64,000 nt of DNA from Polyangiaceae bacterium (GCA_019637295.1 JAHBVX010000003.1:434001-498000), one strand, 5' to 3'; shown: positions 34,773 through 43,466, counted from the first letter of the stretch. Numbers and translations are program-made. Notes: generated by a model from the sequence alone, not told the origin.

Positions 34773-35735
34773 TCACGGCGTCACCCAGATCCCCCGATCC
34801 CGCTCCGCCCAGGCGTCCAGATCTCCCGCCCGCGCGGCGACCACGGGCACGCCGAGGGCGCGCGCCTCGCGTACGACCGTCGGCGCGCCCTCCAGACGCG
34901 ACGCGCTGACGAGGAGATCCGACGCCGCGATCCACGCCAGGGCCTCGGGGCGCAGCAGCTGCCCCAGAAAACCCACCGAGCCAAAGCGCTTCTCGAGTCC
35001 GGCTCGCTCGGGCCCGTCGCCGATGCACACGACACGCGCGCCAGGGATCAGGGTCGCGGCGCAGAGCGCGACGTCCACGCGCTTACTCGGGATCAGTCGC
35101 CCGACGACGACGACGAGGCGCGTGTCTCTCGCGACTCCGTGACCGAGCCGCGCAGCGGCGCGCCCCGGCACGCCGCTCACGTCCACGGGCGGTGGAGCCA
35201 CCACGGCGCGGGCCAGCTCCGGGTGAACGGTCGCGGCCTCGCGACGCAGTTGCTCGGAGACGAAGCGGAAGCGGACGCCGCGGGCGAGCTGCGCCGCGAT
35301 GAAGCGCCTGGCCAGCGCGCGGGGTGCGCTCACGAGCAATCGCACGTCGCTGCCGTGGCCAACGGCTTCGATCTGCGCACTCGAGCGTCGCGGCAACGAG
35401 AGCAACGACGGAACCAGGAAGTGTACGATGATGCGGTCGAGCGAGCCGCGGCGCTCGATGGCGTCGCGGGCGGCCCGCAGGAAGCGCAGGACCGCGAGCG
35501 CTCGCGTCGGCCGCTGTCGCAGACGGGCGACCACGCCCGGCGCGCCGAACGCCCCACCGCCGTGAATGAACTGCATCCGCACTCCGTGGCGGACCACCTC
35601 GCCCGGCGGCCCCGGCGCGACGACGGTGACGTCGTGGCCGGCGGCGGTGAGCGCGCGGGCCTCGGTCTCGACGAAGTGACCCGCCGGCTCTCCCACCCGC
35701 GTGGGATACGACGTCGTCAGGATGAGCACCTTCAT
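34773..35735 (-). CDS. GT4-type glycosyltransferase
   Basis: 320 residues of GT-B fold. The N-terminal domain begins VLILTTSYPTRVGEPAGHF with the acceptor-side EARALTAAGHDVTVVAPG. The C-terminal domain has VVGRLIPSKRVDVAL, IGDGPERAGLE and the E-x7-E motif EGAPTVVRE that holds the nucleotide sugar. GT4 enzymes retain anomeric configuration and typically build polysaccharide or lipid-linked glycans on the cytoplasmic face. At 320 aa it is slightly short for the family. It overlaps DUF971 upstream by ATGA. Confidence 0.9.
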   Translation of the reverse strand: MKVLILTTSYPTRVGEPAGHFVETEARALTAAGHDVTVVAPGPPGEVVRHGVRMQFIHGGGAFGAPGVVARLRQRPTRALAVLRFLRAARDAIERRGSLDRIIVHFLVPSLLSLPRRSSAQIEAVGHGSDVRLLVSAPRALARRFIAAQLARGVRFRFVSEQLRREAATVHPELARAVVAPPPVDVSGVPGRAAARLGHGVARDTRLVVVVGRLIPSKRVDVALCAATLIPGARVVCIGDGPERAGLEKRFGSVGFLGQLLRPEALAWIAASDLLVSASRLEGAPTVVREARALGVPVVAARAGDLDAWAERDRGIWVTP

Positions 35736-36085
35736 GTGCGGGGCAGGGCGCCGAGCTGCTCGACGCCGCCGGCGCCGTGCTCGTCCAGCAGGTCGCCGAG
35801 GCGGCGCAGGTAGCGGAACGAGTAGATGCCCCCGGTGTGCGAGTCCCCCCAGGTGAGGCCGAGCGCGTAGTTGCCGATCTGTTCGAGCTCGCGCAGCTCC
35901 AGGCTACCCCCCTCGATGAAGCGGATCTCACCGCCGTGGCCTTGGCAACCCGCGCAGGGGCAGAACCCGCGCAGGATCCTGTGCGGATACGAGGACTTAT
36001 GACCATCTGCCCAGGTCACGGACAGCACGGCGGCGCCGTGAGGAGCGTGCACGGCCTTGGGCCGGAAGGTGGCGCTGTCAGCCAT
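35732..36085 (-). CDS. DUF971-domain protein
   Basis: 117 residues. It matches the DUF971 / gamma-butyrobetaine-hydroxylase N-terminal fold: LSVTWADGHKSSYPHRILRG, then the metal-site-like CPCAGCQG (Cys42, 44, 47), then ALGLTWGDSHTGGIYSF. Such stand-alone proteins are often encoded near Fe-S or quinone genes in other bacteria. Here the coupled partner is a glycosyltransferase (4-bp overlap), so the role is open. Confidence 0.88.
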   Translation of the reverse strand: MADSATFRPKAVHAPHGAAVLSVTWADGHKSSYPHRILRGFCPCAGCQGHGGEIRFIEGGSLELRELEQIGNYALGLTWGDSHTGGIYSFRYLRRLGDLLDEHGAGGVEQLGALPRT

Positions 36086-36195
36086 GGGGCGGCAGCGTTG
36101 CGCGCCCGCGTCCGAAATGCAAAGGGGGCGTTGGACCGCGTCGCACAGAAAAGGCCTTGCCTCGGGGCTCGGTCTTTGCCAAAACCCCGGGCCCC

Positions 36196-36426
36196 GTGCC
36201 CAATCCCAGTGAAGCCATCCAGTGTAAGTCGCTCGAAGTCCAGGTCGGAGACAAGGGCATCGAGCGAGCCATCAAGCACCTCAAGCGGAAAATGGCCGCG
36301 GAGGGCATCCTGCGCGAGCTCAAGCGCCGTCGGCACTACATGAAGCCGTCCGTGAAGCGTCGCAAGAAGATGAGCGAAGCCGCGCGTCGCCGGCGCAAGC
36401 GCCTGCGCACCGATCTGTTGCCGTGA
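36196..36426 (+). CDS. rpsU: Small ribosomal subunit protein bS21
   Basis: 76 residues from the GTG at 36196; a TTG at 36157 is in frame but its extension is not like the family. The sequence has the bS21 signature: acidic/hydrophobic start, ERAIKHLKRKMAAEGILREL, then KRRRHYMKPSVKRRKK and a highly basic tail. bS21 binds near the 3' end of 16S rRNA and aids initiation. It is not next to dnaG/rpoD as in E. coli. The stop overlaps a PLP-enzyme gene by GTGA. No Shine-Dalgarno sequence is obvious. Confidence 0.93.
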   Translation: MPNPSEAIQCKSLEVQVGDKGIERAIKHLKRKMAAEGILRELKRRRHYMKPSVKRRKKMSEAARRRRKRLRTDLLP

Positions 36427-37604
36427 CCGACGCGGTCGCCGCGGGTCTGTCGTCCACCCTGTGCGTTCACGCGGAGGATGACTCGCGCGCTCCGGGTGCG
36501 CTCGACTCGCCGCTCGTGCTGTCGAGCGCGTTTCACTTGGGAACCGCGGAGCAATCCGCGGCCGCATTCCTGGGCGAGACCGACGCTTACGTCTATGGGC
36601 GCTGGCAGAACCCCACGGTCGCCGAGCTCGAGCGCGTCGTCGCGCAGCTCGAAGGCGGCGCGGGCTGCGTGGCTACGGCCAGCGGCATGGCGGCGGTCAG
36701 CGCAACCCTCTTGTCGCTCTGCGGCGCCGGCGCGCACGTCGTCGCGCCTACCGCCTGCTACGGCGAGACGTCGCGACTGCTGCGCGAGCGGCTGCCCTCT
36801 CTCGGCATCGCGACGACCTTCGTCGATGACGCCACGGTCGCCGCCTACCAGGCGGCGCTCCGACCCGAGACTCGCGTGCTGTGGGTCGAGACACCCGCCA
36901 ACCCCGTGCTCGCCATCACCGATGTCCGCGCGGTCGCCGAGCTCGGGCGCGCGCATGGGGCGGTCACCGTGGTGGACAACACCTTCGCGACACCGTACTG
37001 CCAGCGACCGCTCACCCTCGGCGCCGAGCTGGTGGTGCACTCGGCCACCAAAGGGCTGGGAGGCCACGGCGACGCGATAGGCGGCTGCGTCGTCGGCAGC
37101 GACGCGCAGCTCGCTAGCGTGCGCCGCTGGGTCACGCAGGGGCTGGGCGGTGTCCTGTCGCCCTTCAACGCGTGGCTCATCCTGCGCGGGATCCGCACCT
37201 TGGCCCTGCGCCAAGAGCGCGCCTGCCACACGGCAGCACGACTCGCCCAGGTGTTGACGGAGCACCCCGCGGTGCAGACCGTCCGGCACCCTTCCCTACC
37301 CACACACCCCGGTCACGACGTCGCGTGCCGCCAGATGACCGCCTTCGGCTCGCTGCTCGCGTTCGAGCTCGTGGGGGGCATCGACGCGGGTCGGCGGGTG
37401 CTCGATCGCGTGCGCCTGATCAGCCACGCCGTGAGCCTGGGCGACGTGCGCTCCCTCATCACCCACCCGGCCTCGACGACCGCCCTGAACATGCCCCCGG
37501 AGGTCCGGCGCGCCGCCGGTATCGGCGACGGCCTGTTGCGGCTCAGCGTGGGCATCGAGGACCGGGCCGATCTACTCGCGGATCTCGAGCAAGCCCTCGG
37601 CTGA
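36423..37604 (+). CDS. Trans-sulfuration PLP enzyme (Cys/Met metabolism family)
   Basis: 393 residues, GTG start overlapping rpsU. The Cys/Met metabolism PLP fold is complete: YGRWQNPT (Tyr58, Arg60), ATASGMAAV, ETPANPVLAITD, VVDNTFATPY, and the Schiff-base lysine in HSATKGLGGHGD (Lys210). The C-terminus has SLGDVRSLITHPAS. The family includes cystathionine gamma-synthase, cystathionine lyases and methionine gamma-lyase; sequence alone does not settle which. Coupling to a ribosomal protein gene would tie its output to growth rate. Confidence 0.92.
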   Translation: MTDAVAAGLSSTLCVHAEDDSRAPGALDSPLVLSSAFHLGTAEQSAAAFLGETDAYVYGRWQNPTVAELERVVAQLEGGAGCVATASGMAAVSATLLSLCGAGAHVVAPTACYGETSRLLRERLPSLGIATTFVDDATVAAYQAALRPETRVLWVETPANPVLAITDVRAVAELGRAHGAVTVVDNTFATPYCQRPLTLGAELVVHSATKGLGGHGDAIGGCVVGSDAQLASVRRWVTQGLGGVLSPFNAWLILRGIRTLALRQERACHTAARLAQVLTEHPAVQTVRHPSLPTHPGHDVACRQMTAFGSLLAFELVGGIDAGRRVLDRVRLISHAVSLGDVRSLITHPASTTALNMPPEVRRAAGIGDGLLRLSVGIEDRADLLADLEQALG

Positions 37605-37690
37605 CGCCGGGGGAAGTGTACAGGGTTGCCGGTCCGAAGCGCCAAGCGCGGGTCATCGCGCGGCCCTTGGGCAGCGGCCGGGAATTGACC

Positions 37691-37696
37691 TACCCT
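37691..37696 (+). promoter_or_regulatory. TACCCT -10 with TTGGGC -35, leaderless start
   Basis: TACCCT lies 6 nt before the ATG at 37703, and TTGGGC at 37667-37672 is 18 bp upstream, a normal sigma-70 spacing. The 98-bp gap after the PLP gene contains nothing else obvious. Confidence 0.5.
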
Positions 37697-37702
37697 GCCG
37701 GC

Positions 37703-38506
37703 ATGCAGCCCCCCTGGTACTCGGAAGCCGTCGTCCCCGCTCATGATCCGGGGCTGTCACCCGGCGCGTCCGGCGCCCCCGAGGTCAGCGTCATCCGCGC
37801 GCTCAAGGACGTGTTCGCCGATCCCGAGTGGAAGCACAACGTGCTGTTCGCGCTCATCTTCATGATCATACCCATCGTCGGCCCCATCGCCCTGTCCGGC
37901 TGGATGTGCGAGATCCAGCAGCGCAAGGCGCGCCGGCACCCGTCGCCAGTGGTGTACATCGAGTTCGCGGACTTCGGCGAGTACATCAAGAAGGGGCTCA
38001 CGGTGTTCCTCGTGTCGCTGGTGAGCACGCTCCCGCTGATGGTCGTGTTGTATGGGCTGTTGGGCGCGATGGCGGCCTTCGTGTTCATGACCATGTCGGC
38101 GACGGGCGAGGCGCTCGCCGGCGTGGCCGTCGGACTGGTCGGTGGCCTAGTCACCGCGCTGATCATGTTGTGCGTGGGCGTCGTGATCAACGCGCTGACC
38201 ACCCGGGCCGAGCTCACGGAGAACTTCGGCGAGGCGTTTCGGATGAGCGAGCTGATGCCGTACATCAAGGCGACCTTCTGGCGGGTGTTGGTCAAGAACA
38301 TCGTGTTCGGCTTCGTCGCCTTCGGGATCGTGCTCCTGGGCATGCTGGCGTGCTACGTCGGTCTGTACCCCGCGGTGGCGGTGATCCAGATCGCGGCGAT
38401 GCACCTGCGCTTTCAGGTCTATGAGGAGTACTTGTCCCGCGGTGGCGCGCCCATCCGGGTGAAGGAAGCCGTCGCGCTCCCCTCCGAGCAGCGCGCCCAG
38501 TACTGA
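37703..38506 (+). CDS. DUF4013-family membrane protein, first of two
   Basis: 267 residues from the ATG at 37703; the same frame is open far upstream, but that part is a shadow of the PLP gene. The opening ALKDVFADPEWKHNVLFAL, then IPIVGPIALSGWMCEI, is the DUF4013 hallmark. About four to five hydrophobic helices follow (for example about 52-70, 92-150, 185-215). It is an integral inner-membrane protein of unknown function. A second DUF4013 gene starts 9 bp downstream, so they are tandem duplicates, perhaps forming a hetero-oligomer. Confidence 0.85.
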   Translation: MQPPWYSEAVVPAHDPGLSPGASGAPEVSVIRALKDVFADPEWKHNVLFALIFMIIPIVGPIALSGWMCEIQQRKARRHPSPVVYIEFADFGEYIKKGLTVFLVSLVSTLPLMVVLYGLLGAMAAFVFMTMSATGEALAGVAVGLVGGLVTALIMLCVGVVINALTTRAELTENFGEAFRMSELMPYIKATFWRVLVKNIVFGFVAFGIVLLGMLACYVGLYPAVAVIQIAAMHLRFQVYEEYLSRGGAPIRVKEAVALPSEQRAQY

Positions 38507-38515
38507 GGGGTCGCG

Positions 38516-39469
38516 ATGCCGCTCGAGCCCAAGGCGTTGATCGAGACGGAGGGCGAGGAGCTCGAGGAGCTTCGCCGGGTCGAGGCCTCGCCGCGGGACG
38601 AGGTTAACGTGCTGCGCGTACGGGTCGAGAGCGAGGACCCCTTCGCGCGAGATCTCGACGCCATCGGGTTGCCGCTGGCGGCCGTGCCCAAACAGCCCGC
38701 GCCCGGCCCAGTCGCGCCGCGGCCGGTGAGCGCCGTCGAAGCGCTCACCTTCGCTTTCACACCCGAGCGCTGGGCGCTGCGGGTCACGCTCGCGAGCCTC
38801 TGGCTCGTGATCCCCGTGCTCGGACCGCTCGCGGTGCGGGGTTGGGCGAGCGAGGCTCACGTGCGCCTCGCTCGCCACCACCCCGACCCGCTGCCGGTCC
38901 CGCGCTGGCGGGACCTGCTGCACTACGCGCGGCGCGGGACGCCCTCGGGGTTGGTGTCGCTGGCCGCCGCTTCGGCGCTGTTGACGACCCTGGCGTTCGC
39001 GTTCTTCGTGCTCAACGCGGGCCTGTGGGCGTCGGTGTTGGCGGGTGGTCCGCTAGCCATCGGGCTGCTCGTCGGTGGCGTGCTCGCGTCCGTCACGCTC
39101 GCGAGCCTGGTCGCGATCACATCCAACGCGGTGCTCACTCGCGCGGAGCTCGGCCGCAGCCTGGCGGTCGCGCTGGCGTCGGGTCAGGTCTGGCCGCTGG
39201 CCCGCCGCGGCGTCGCCCGAGTGCTCTGGTCTCTGCTGCTGTTCACGCTGCTCGCGGCGGTCTGTCTCGGGCTGGGCTCCACACTGCTGTGCGTCGGCGC
39301 GCTGCCGGCGTGGGTGGTGGTCGAGGTGGGCGCGAGCCACCTGCGTCACCAGCTGTACCAGCGCCAGCGTAGGCTGGGCGCTCCCGCGATCGAGCTGCCC
39401 GACGCCGAGCTGTTGCCCTCCGAGCGGCACCTGCTCGCGGTGGGGCGCCTGGAGGAGCGAGCGCGATGA
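38516..39469 (+). CDS. DUF4013-family membrane protein, second of two
   Basis: 317 residues; GAGGGG lies 5 nt before the ATG. A charged N-terminal extension of about 75 residues precedes the DUF4013-like core (EALTFAFTPERWALRV, VIPVLGPLAVRGW, RWRDLLHYARRG), followed by several Ala/Leu/Val membrane helices. It is a diverged paralogue of the preceding gene and shares its order of motifs. The stop overlaps the gamma-glutamyltransferase start (ATGA), suggesting one transcript and joint function at the envelope. Confidence 0.82.
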   Translation: MPLEPKALIETEGEELEELRRVEASPRDEVNVLRVRVESEDPFARDLDAIGLPLAAVPKQPAPGPVAPRPVSAVEALTFAFTPERWALRVTLASLWLVIPVLGPLAVRGWASEAHVRLARHHPDPLPVPRWRDLLHYARRGTPSGLVSLAAASALLTTLAFAFFVLNAGLWASVLAGGPLAIGLLVGGVLASVTLASLVAITSNAVLTRAELGRSLAVALASGQVWPLARRGVARVLWSLLLFTLLAAVCLGLGSTLLCVGALPAWVVVEVGASHLRHQLYQRQRRLGAPAIELPDAELLPSERHLLAVGRLEERAR

Positions 39470-41286
39470 GCCGGCTACTGCTCGTGCTCTTGTCGCTCCT
39501 GCTCGGGTGCGCGTGCGCGAAGCCCGAGGCGACCGAGGCGCGCTCGAAGGAGCCGGCGCGAGAGCGACGCCCGAGCGCCGCTCCCGCGGCTGCCAGCGCA
39601 GCCGGCGCGGACGCCGCCGCCACGACCGACGCAGCGCCAGCCGCAGCCGAGCTGGTGATCGCGCCCGGCCCCGCCATCGCGATGCGGGCCGGTGGCCGCC
39701 GCGTCGTGACGAGCTCCCGGGGCCTCGTCGTCAGCGTCGAGGCCCTCGCCACCCGCGCGGGCGTGACCGTGCTCGAGGCGGGCGGCAACGCCATGGACGC
39801 GGCGATCGCCGCCGCGTACGCGCTGGCGGTCACCCACCCCTCCGCCGGCAACATCGGTGGCGGGGGCTTCATGCTCGTGCACCGACCGGGCCAGCCACCC
39901 GTCGCCATCGACTTTCGAGAGACCGCGCCGGGTGGGCTCAGCCGCGAGCGCTTCCGGGAGATGATCGCCCAGGGTGGGGTCGGGCCACTCTCGGTTGGTG
40001 TACCCGGCACGGTCGCTGGGCTCGAGCTCGGGCGCGAGCGCTTCGCAACGCTGCCGCGGGAGCGGCTGCTCGCGCCCGCCATCGAGCTCGCCAAGAAGGG
40101 GCATCGCATCGGGGAGCGGGAGGCGTTGACGTTTCGCTGGAACTGGAAGGGCCTCTCGAAGGATCCCGTCGCCGCTACGACCTTCGGCGACGGCAAGCGG
40201 CCGAAGGCGGCAGGCGCGGTGCTCCACCGGCCGCACCTCGCGCGCACCCTCGAGTCGATCGCGCAGCGCGGCCGCGACGGGTTCTACTCCGGTGACGTGG
40301 CCGAGCACATCGAGCGAGCTCTCGGCGGCGCCATCACCCGACGTGACCTGGCGGCCTACCGCGCCCTCGAACGGACGCCGCTCAACGTGCAGTACCGAGG
40401 GCACGAGCTCTTCATCATGCCGCCGCCCTCCGCCGGCGGCGTCGCCGTCGCGCTCATCCTGCGGCAGATGGCGGCCGCGCGCGCCTGGGAGCAGCCCCAC
40501 GGCTCGGCGCCCTACCTGCACCTCTTCATCGAGGCCTCGCGCCGTGCCCAGGCGCGCCGGCGTTTCGACGTCGTCTCACCGGACGGGCTCGATTCGGAGC
40601 GAGCTCAGCTGCTGGCTGCGCGCTGGCAGAGCCCCCAGGACCTGCTCGCGCGCGCGCCCATCGAGCCCGAGCGCGCGACGCCAAGCGAGCGCGTGCACCC
40701 CTTGTGGCAGGCCGCCGTGAGAGAAGCGGAGCACACCACGCATCTGTCCGTGATCGATGGCCAGGGCATGGCCGTGAGCTTGACCACGACGCTGTCTGCC
40801 GGCTTCGGCGCCAAGCTGGTCGTGCCCCAGACTGGGATCGTGCTCAACAACTCCGCGGCGTCCTTCGCCAGCGCCGGAGACAACTTGCCCGAGCCCGGGC
40901 GCCGCACGACCAGCAGCATGGCCCCGACCCTCGTACAGCGCGATGGGCAGCTCGTCGCCGTGCTCGGCTCACCCGGCGGCGACACCATCCCGAGCACCGT
41001 CGCGCAGGTGTTCTTGGCGTTGGTGGACGGACAGAAGACGCTGGACGACGCCGTGGACGCCCCGCGCGTACACCACGGCTTCTTCCCCGACGAGGTGCGC
41101 TACGAGCGCGCGCGCTCGCCCGACAAGCCTACCCTCGACGCGCTGGTGGGCTACGGCCACACCCTGAGCAAGAAGACGATCCCCATCGGCGACGCGAACA
41201 ACATCGTCGTCGCGGGCAGAATCGCCCACGGCTACTCGGATCCACGCGAGGGCGGCCGCGCTCAGGCGCCGCGCCGAGGCCCCTGA
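39466..41286 (+). CDS. ggt: Gamma-glutamyltransferase, lipoprotein form
   Basis: 606 residues. The N-terminal signal has a lipobox (LLGC, Cys15), so the enzyme is probably membrane-anchored rather than soluble periplasmic as in E. coli. GGT motifs include EAGGNAMDAAIAAAYALAV, HPSAGNIGGGGFMLV, the autocatalytic nucleophile Thr424 in HTTHLSVID, and GSPGGDTIPS. It should self-cleave at Thr424 into two subunits and transfer or hydrolyse gamma-glutamyl groups, for example from glutathione or peptidoglycan-linked peptides. Coupled to two DUF4013 genes. Confidence 0.95.
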   Translation: MSRLLLVLLSLLLGCACAKPEATEARSKEPARERRPSAAPAAASAAGADAAATTDAAPAAAELVIAPGPAIAMRAGGRRVVTSSRGLVVSVEALATRAGVTVLEAGGNAMDAAIAAAYALAVTHPSAGNIGGGGFMLVHRPGQPPVAIDFRETAPGGLSRERFREMIAQGGVGPLSVGVPGTVAGLELGRERFATLPRERLLAPAIELAKKGHRIGEREALTFRWNWKGLSKDPVAATTFGDGKRPKAAGAVLHRPHLARTLESIAQRGRDGFYSGDVAEHIERALGGAITRRDLAAYRALERTPLNVQYRGHELFIMPPPSAGGVAVALILRQMAAARAWEQPHGSAPYLHLFIEASRRAQARRRFDVVSPDGLDSERAQLLAARWQSPQDLLARAPIEPERATPSERVHPLWQAAVREAEHTTHLSVIDGQGMAVSLTTTLSAGFGAKLVVPQTGIVLNNSAASFASAGDNLPEPGRRTTSSMAPTLVQRDGQLVAVLGSPGGDTIPSTVAQVFLALVDGQKTLDDAVDAPRVHHGFFPDEVRYERARSPDKPTLDALVGYGHTLSKKTIPIGDANNIVVAGRIAHGYSDPREGGRAQAPRRGP

Positions 41287-41316
41287 GCGCGCCTTCCGGT
41301 CGCGTTCGGCTTCGGT

Positions 41317-41322
41317 TACCCT
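41317..41322 (+). promoter_or_regulatory. TACCCT hexamer, candidate -10 of a leaderless mRNA
   Basis: TACCCT lies 7 nt before the ATG at 41330 in the 43-bp gap after the GGT gene. No Shine-Dalgarno sequence is present. Confidence 0.4.
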
Positions 41323-41329
41323 CCGGCGC

Positions 41330-42670
41330 ATGGCCCACTCCGCCGTTCGCGCGCGCCTCTGGTGGATGATCGGCATCTCCCCGCTGGCGGTGGCGACCTG
41401 TGCGCGGGACGGTGGCGAGGCACGGTTCGTCGAACCAGCGCCTGAGCCGCTCGAGCCGCCCGCGTCGCCACCGCAGGTGGCCACGGACGCCGGCGCCGAG
41501 CCGGGCGCGGACTCCGCCACCGCGGTCGTGACCACCGTGGCCGTGGACCCGGACGCCGCCGCGCTCGCTACCCAGTCGCTGATCCCCGAGCCGCCTCCGG
41601 GCACATGGTTCGTCGAAGCACCCACCAACCAACGCTGGTGCACCACTCGCTCGCTGCGCTGCCAGAGCGGACACCTGACGCCACCGTCCGAAGAGCGGGA
41701 CCCGAAGACCGGCTGCCCTGCGTCCCTAACGGTGGCCTGCTCCTGCAGCCCCGCGAGCCCATGCCTCGAGCCGAGCCTGGGCTGCAGCGCGGCGCTGGAC
41801 ACCGACATCACTCGACGCGAGCGCCTGCGGCGCTCGAGCATCGTGGACGGTTGCTGCTACTCCATGCCCCAGACGTGCGTGCCCCCCTACGTCGGCAGGC
41901 CGCTGTGGGTGGCCGGCGAGCTGCGCACCGCGCCGAGCGTGCCGAGGCGGGACTGGACCACGAAGTACGAGGGCGACGCGACGGGCCTCTTCGCCGACGA
42001 GTGGCGTCGCATCGCCGAGCTGGAGCACTCGAGCGTGGCCTCCTTCGCGCGCACCACCCTGGGGTTGCTCAGCCTCGGCGCACCCGCCGAGCTGCTCGGC
42101 GACGTTCAGCTCGCGGCCCGCGACGAGATCGAACACGCCCGGCTCGCCTACGGCGTCGCCAGCCGTCTGTGCGGCGAAGAGTTGGGCCCCGGTCCCCTCT
42201 GCCTCGCGGGGCTCGCGCCACCTCCGGCGGACCTCGAGACCTTGGCGCGCGAGACCTTGCGCGAGGGCTGCGTGGAAGAGACAGTGGGCGCGATCGTCGC
42301 GCGGGAGCGCGCGGCCCTCGGCCCCGCCGCCGAGGTGTTCACGCGTATCGCGGACGACGAAGAGCGCCACGCCGCGCTGGCGTTCCGCATCTTGCGCTTC
42401 GCGCTCGAGGCCGGCGGGGAGCGCGTCGCAGGGGTCGTGCGCGACGAGCTCACGGCGATCCTCGCGCAGGCGTCGGACCAGGACGGCCGCCGCGCGCGCG
42501 TGCTCATCGACGTCGTCGCCCCCACCGTCGCTCGCCTGCTCGACTCCGCCGGCGTGAACGGGGTCGATTCGCGACAGCTCGTCAGTCCTGCTCCAGCTCC
42601 GCCCGTCGCGCCAGAAGCTCCGCCCGCGCCGCGGCGGACACGCTCGGATACTTCAGCCCCATCCGCTTGA
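41330..42670 (+). CDS. Lipoprotein with ferritin-like di-iron domain
   Basis: 446 residues. The N-terminal signal has a probable lipobox (AVATC, Cys24). A Pro/Ala-rich linker and a Cys-rich region (about 100-190; CSCSPASPC, CCYSMPQTC) precede a four-helix bundle. The bundle carries two helix pairs with ELEH, EIEH and later EETVGA and EERH, the E / ExxH pattern of ferritin-like carboxylate-bridged di-iron proteins. It may oxidise or store iron, or be an oxidase of unknown substrate. The last 30 or so residues are Pro/Ala-rich and lie in an 89-bp overlap with the convergent PPK2 gene. Confidence 0.75.
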   Translation: MAHSAVRARLWWMIGISPLAVATCARDGGEARFVEPAPEPLEPPASPPQVATDAGAEPGADSATAVVTTVAVDPDAAALATQSLIPEPPPGTWFVEAPTNQRWCTTRSLRCQSGHLTPPSEERDPKTGCPASLTVACSCSPASPCLEPSLGCSAALDTDITRRERLRRSSIVDGCCYSMPQTCVPPYVGRPLWVAGELRTAPSVPRRDWTTKYEGDATGLFADEWRRIAELEHSSVASFARTTLGLLSLGAPAELLGDVQLAARDEIEHARLAYGVASRLCGEELGPGPLCLAGLAPPPADLETLARETLREGCVEETVGAIVARERAALGPAAEVFTRIADDEERHAALAFRILRFALEAGGERVAGVVRDELTAILAQASDQDGRRARVLIDVVAPTVARLLDSAGVNGVDSRQLVSPAPAPPVAPEAPPAPRRTRSDTSAPSA

Positions 42671-43466
42671 GGGTCTGCACCACGATGTCCGCGACGACAC
42701 GGCGCATGTAGGCCTTGTCGTCCGCCGGTACGGCGTACCAGGGCGCCCAGGGCCGCGAGGTCTCGCGCAGCGCGTCTTGGTAAGCGGCCATGTACTTGTC
42801 CCAGTGCTTGCGCTCTTCCACGTCTCGCGCGGAGAACTTCCAGTTGGCCTCGGGTTGATCGATTCGGTCCAGAAACCGCCGGCGCTGCTCGTCCTTCGAC
42901 ACGTTGAGCCAGAACTTGAGCACGGCGGTGCCGGACTGAAACCAGTGTCGCTCCGCCGCGCGGATGGCCTTGTAGCGCGTGGGCCAGAGCGCCTCCGGCT
43001 CGATCGGCTCGGGCAGCATCTGCTTCTCGAGAAACTCCGGGTGGACGCGCACCACGAGCACCTCTTCGTAGTGGCTGCGGTTGAAGATCCCGATGCGACC
43101 ACGCTCGGGTAGCGCCCGGTAGTTGCGCCACAAGAAATCATGATCCAGCTCCTCGCTCGAGGGCGCCTTGAAGCTGTACACCTGGCAGCCCGCCGGGTTC
43201 ACCCCCGTCATCACCGCGCGAATGGTGCCGTCCTTGCCCGCCGCATCCATGGCCTGGAACACGAGCAACAGCGCCATGCGATCGTGCGCGTAGAGCTGCT
43301 GCTGCAGCTCCCGCAGCTGGCCGATCTGTTTCTTGAGCTGCTTCTTGTTCTCGTCCTTGTCGCGCATGTCCTTGGGCGGCTTGGTCGCGGCCTTGCTCAC
43401 GCGAAAGCTGCCGTCGAAGGGAACGAGATACGGGCTCTCTACGGGCTCTAGCTTCATCCCGGCCAT
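42582..43466 (-). CDS. ppk2: Polyphosphate kinase 2 (PPK2 family)
   Basis: 294 residues. The PPK2 core has a Walker A variant MDAAGKDGT (73-81), the NRSHYEEVLVVRVHPEF segment (129-145) and a DRIDQPEANWKFSARDVEER lid region. PPK2 enzymes phosphorylate nucleotides from polyphosphate (or the reverse). The length fits a single-domain class I or III enzyme, and the substrate class cannot be read reliably. An alternative start is the Met at residue 4. The 3' end overlaps the ferritin-like gene convergently by 89 bp, and both reading frames there look genuine. Confidence 0.94.
   Translation of the reverse strand: MAGMKLEPVESPYLVPFDGSFRVSKAATKPPKDMRDKDENKKQLKKQIGQLRELQQQLYAHDRMALLLVFQAMDAAGKDGTIRAVMTGVNPAGCQVYSFKAPSSEELDHDFLWRNYRALPERGRIGIFNRSHYEEVLVVRVHPEFLEKQMLPEPIEPEALWPTRYKAIRAAERHWFQSGTAVLKFWLNVSKDEQRRRFLDRIDQPEANWKFSARDVEERKHWDKYMAAYQDALRETSRPWAPWYAVPADDKAYMRRVVADIVVQTLKRMGLKYPSVSAAARAELLARRAELEQD

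Noticed and set aside
36086-36423. SAM riboswitch or other leader ahead of the trans-sulfuration gene
   Set aside because: The gene starts inside the rpsU stop; no leader space or riboswitch-like conserved elements are present.
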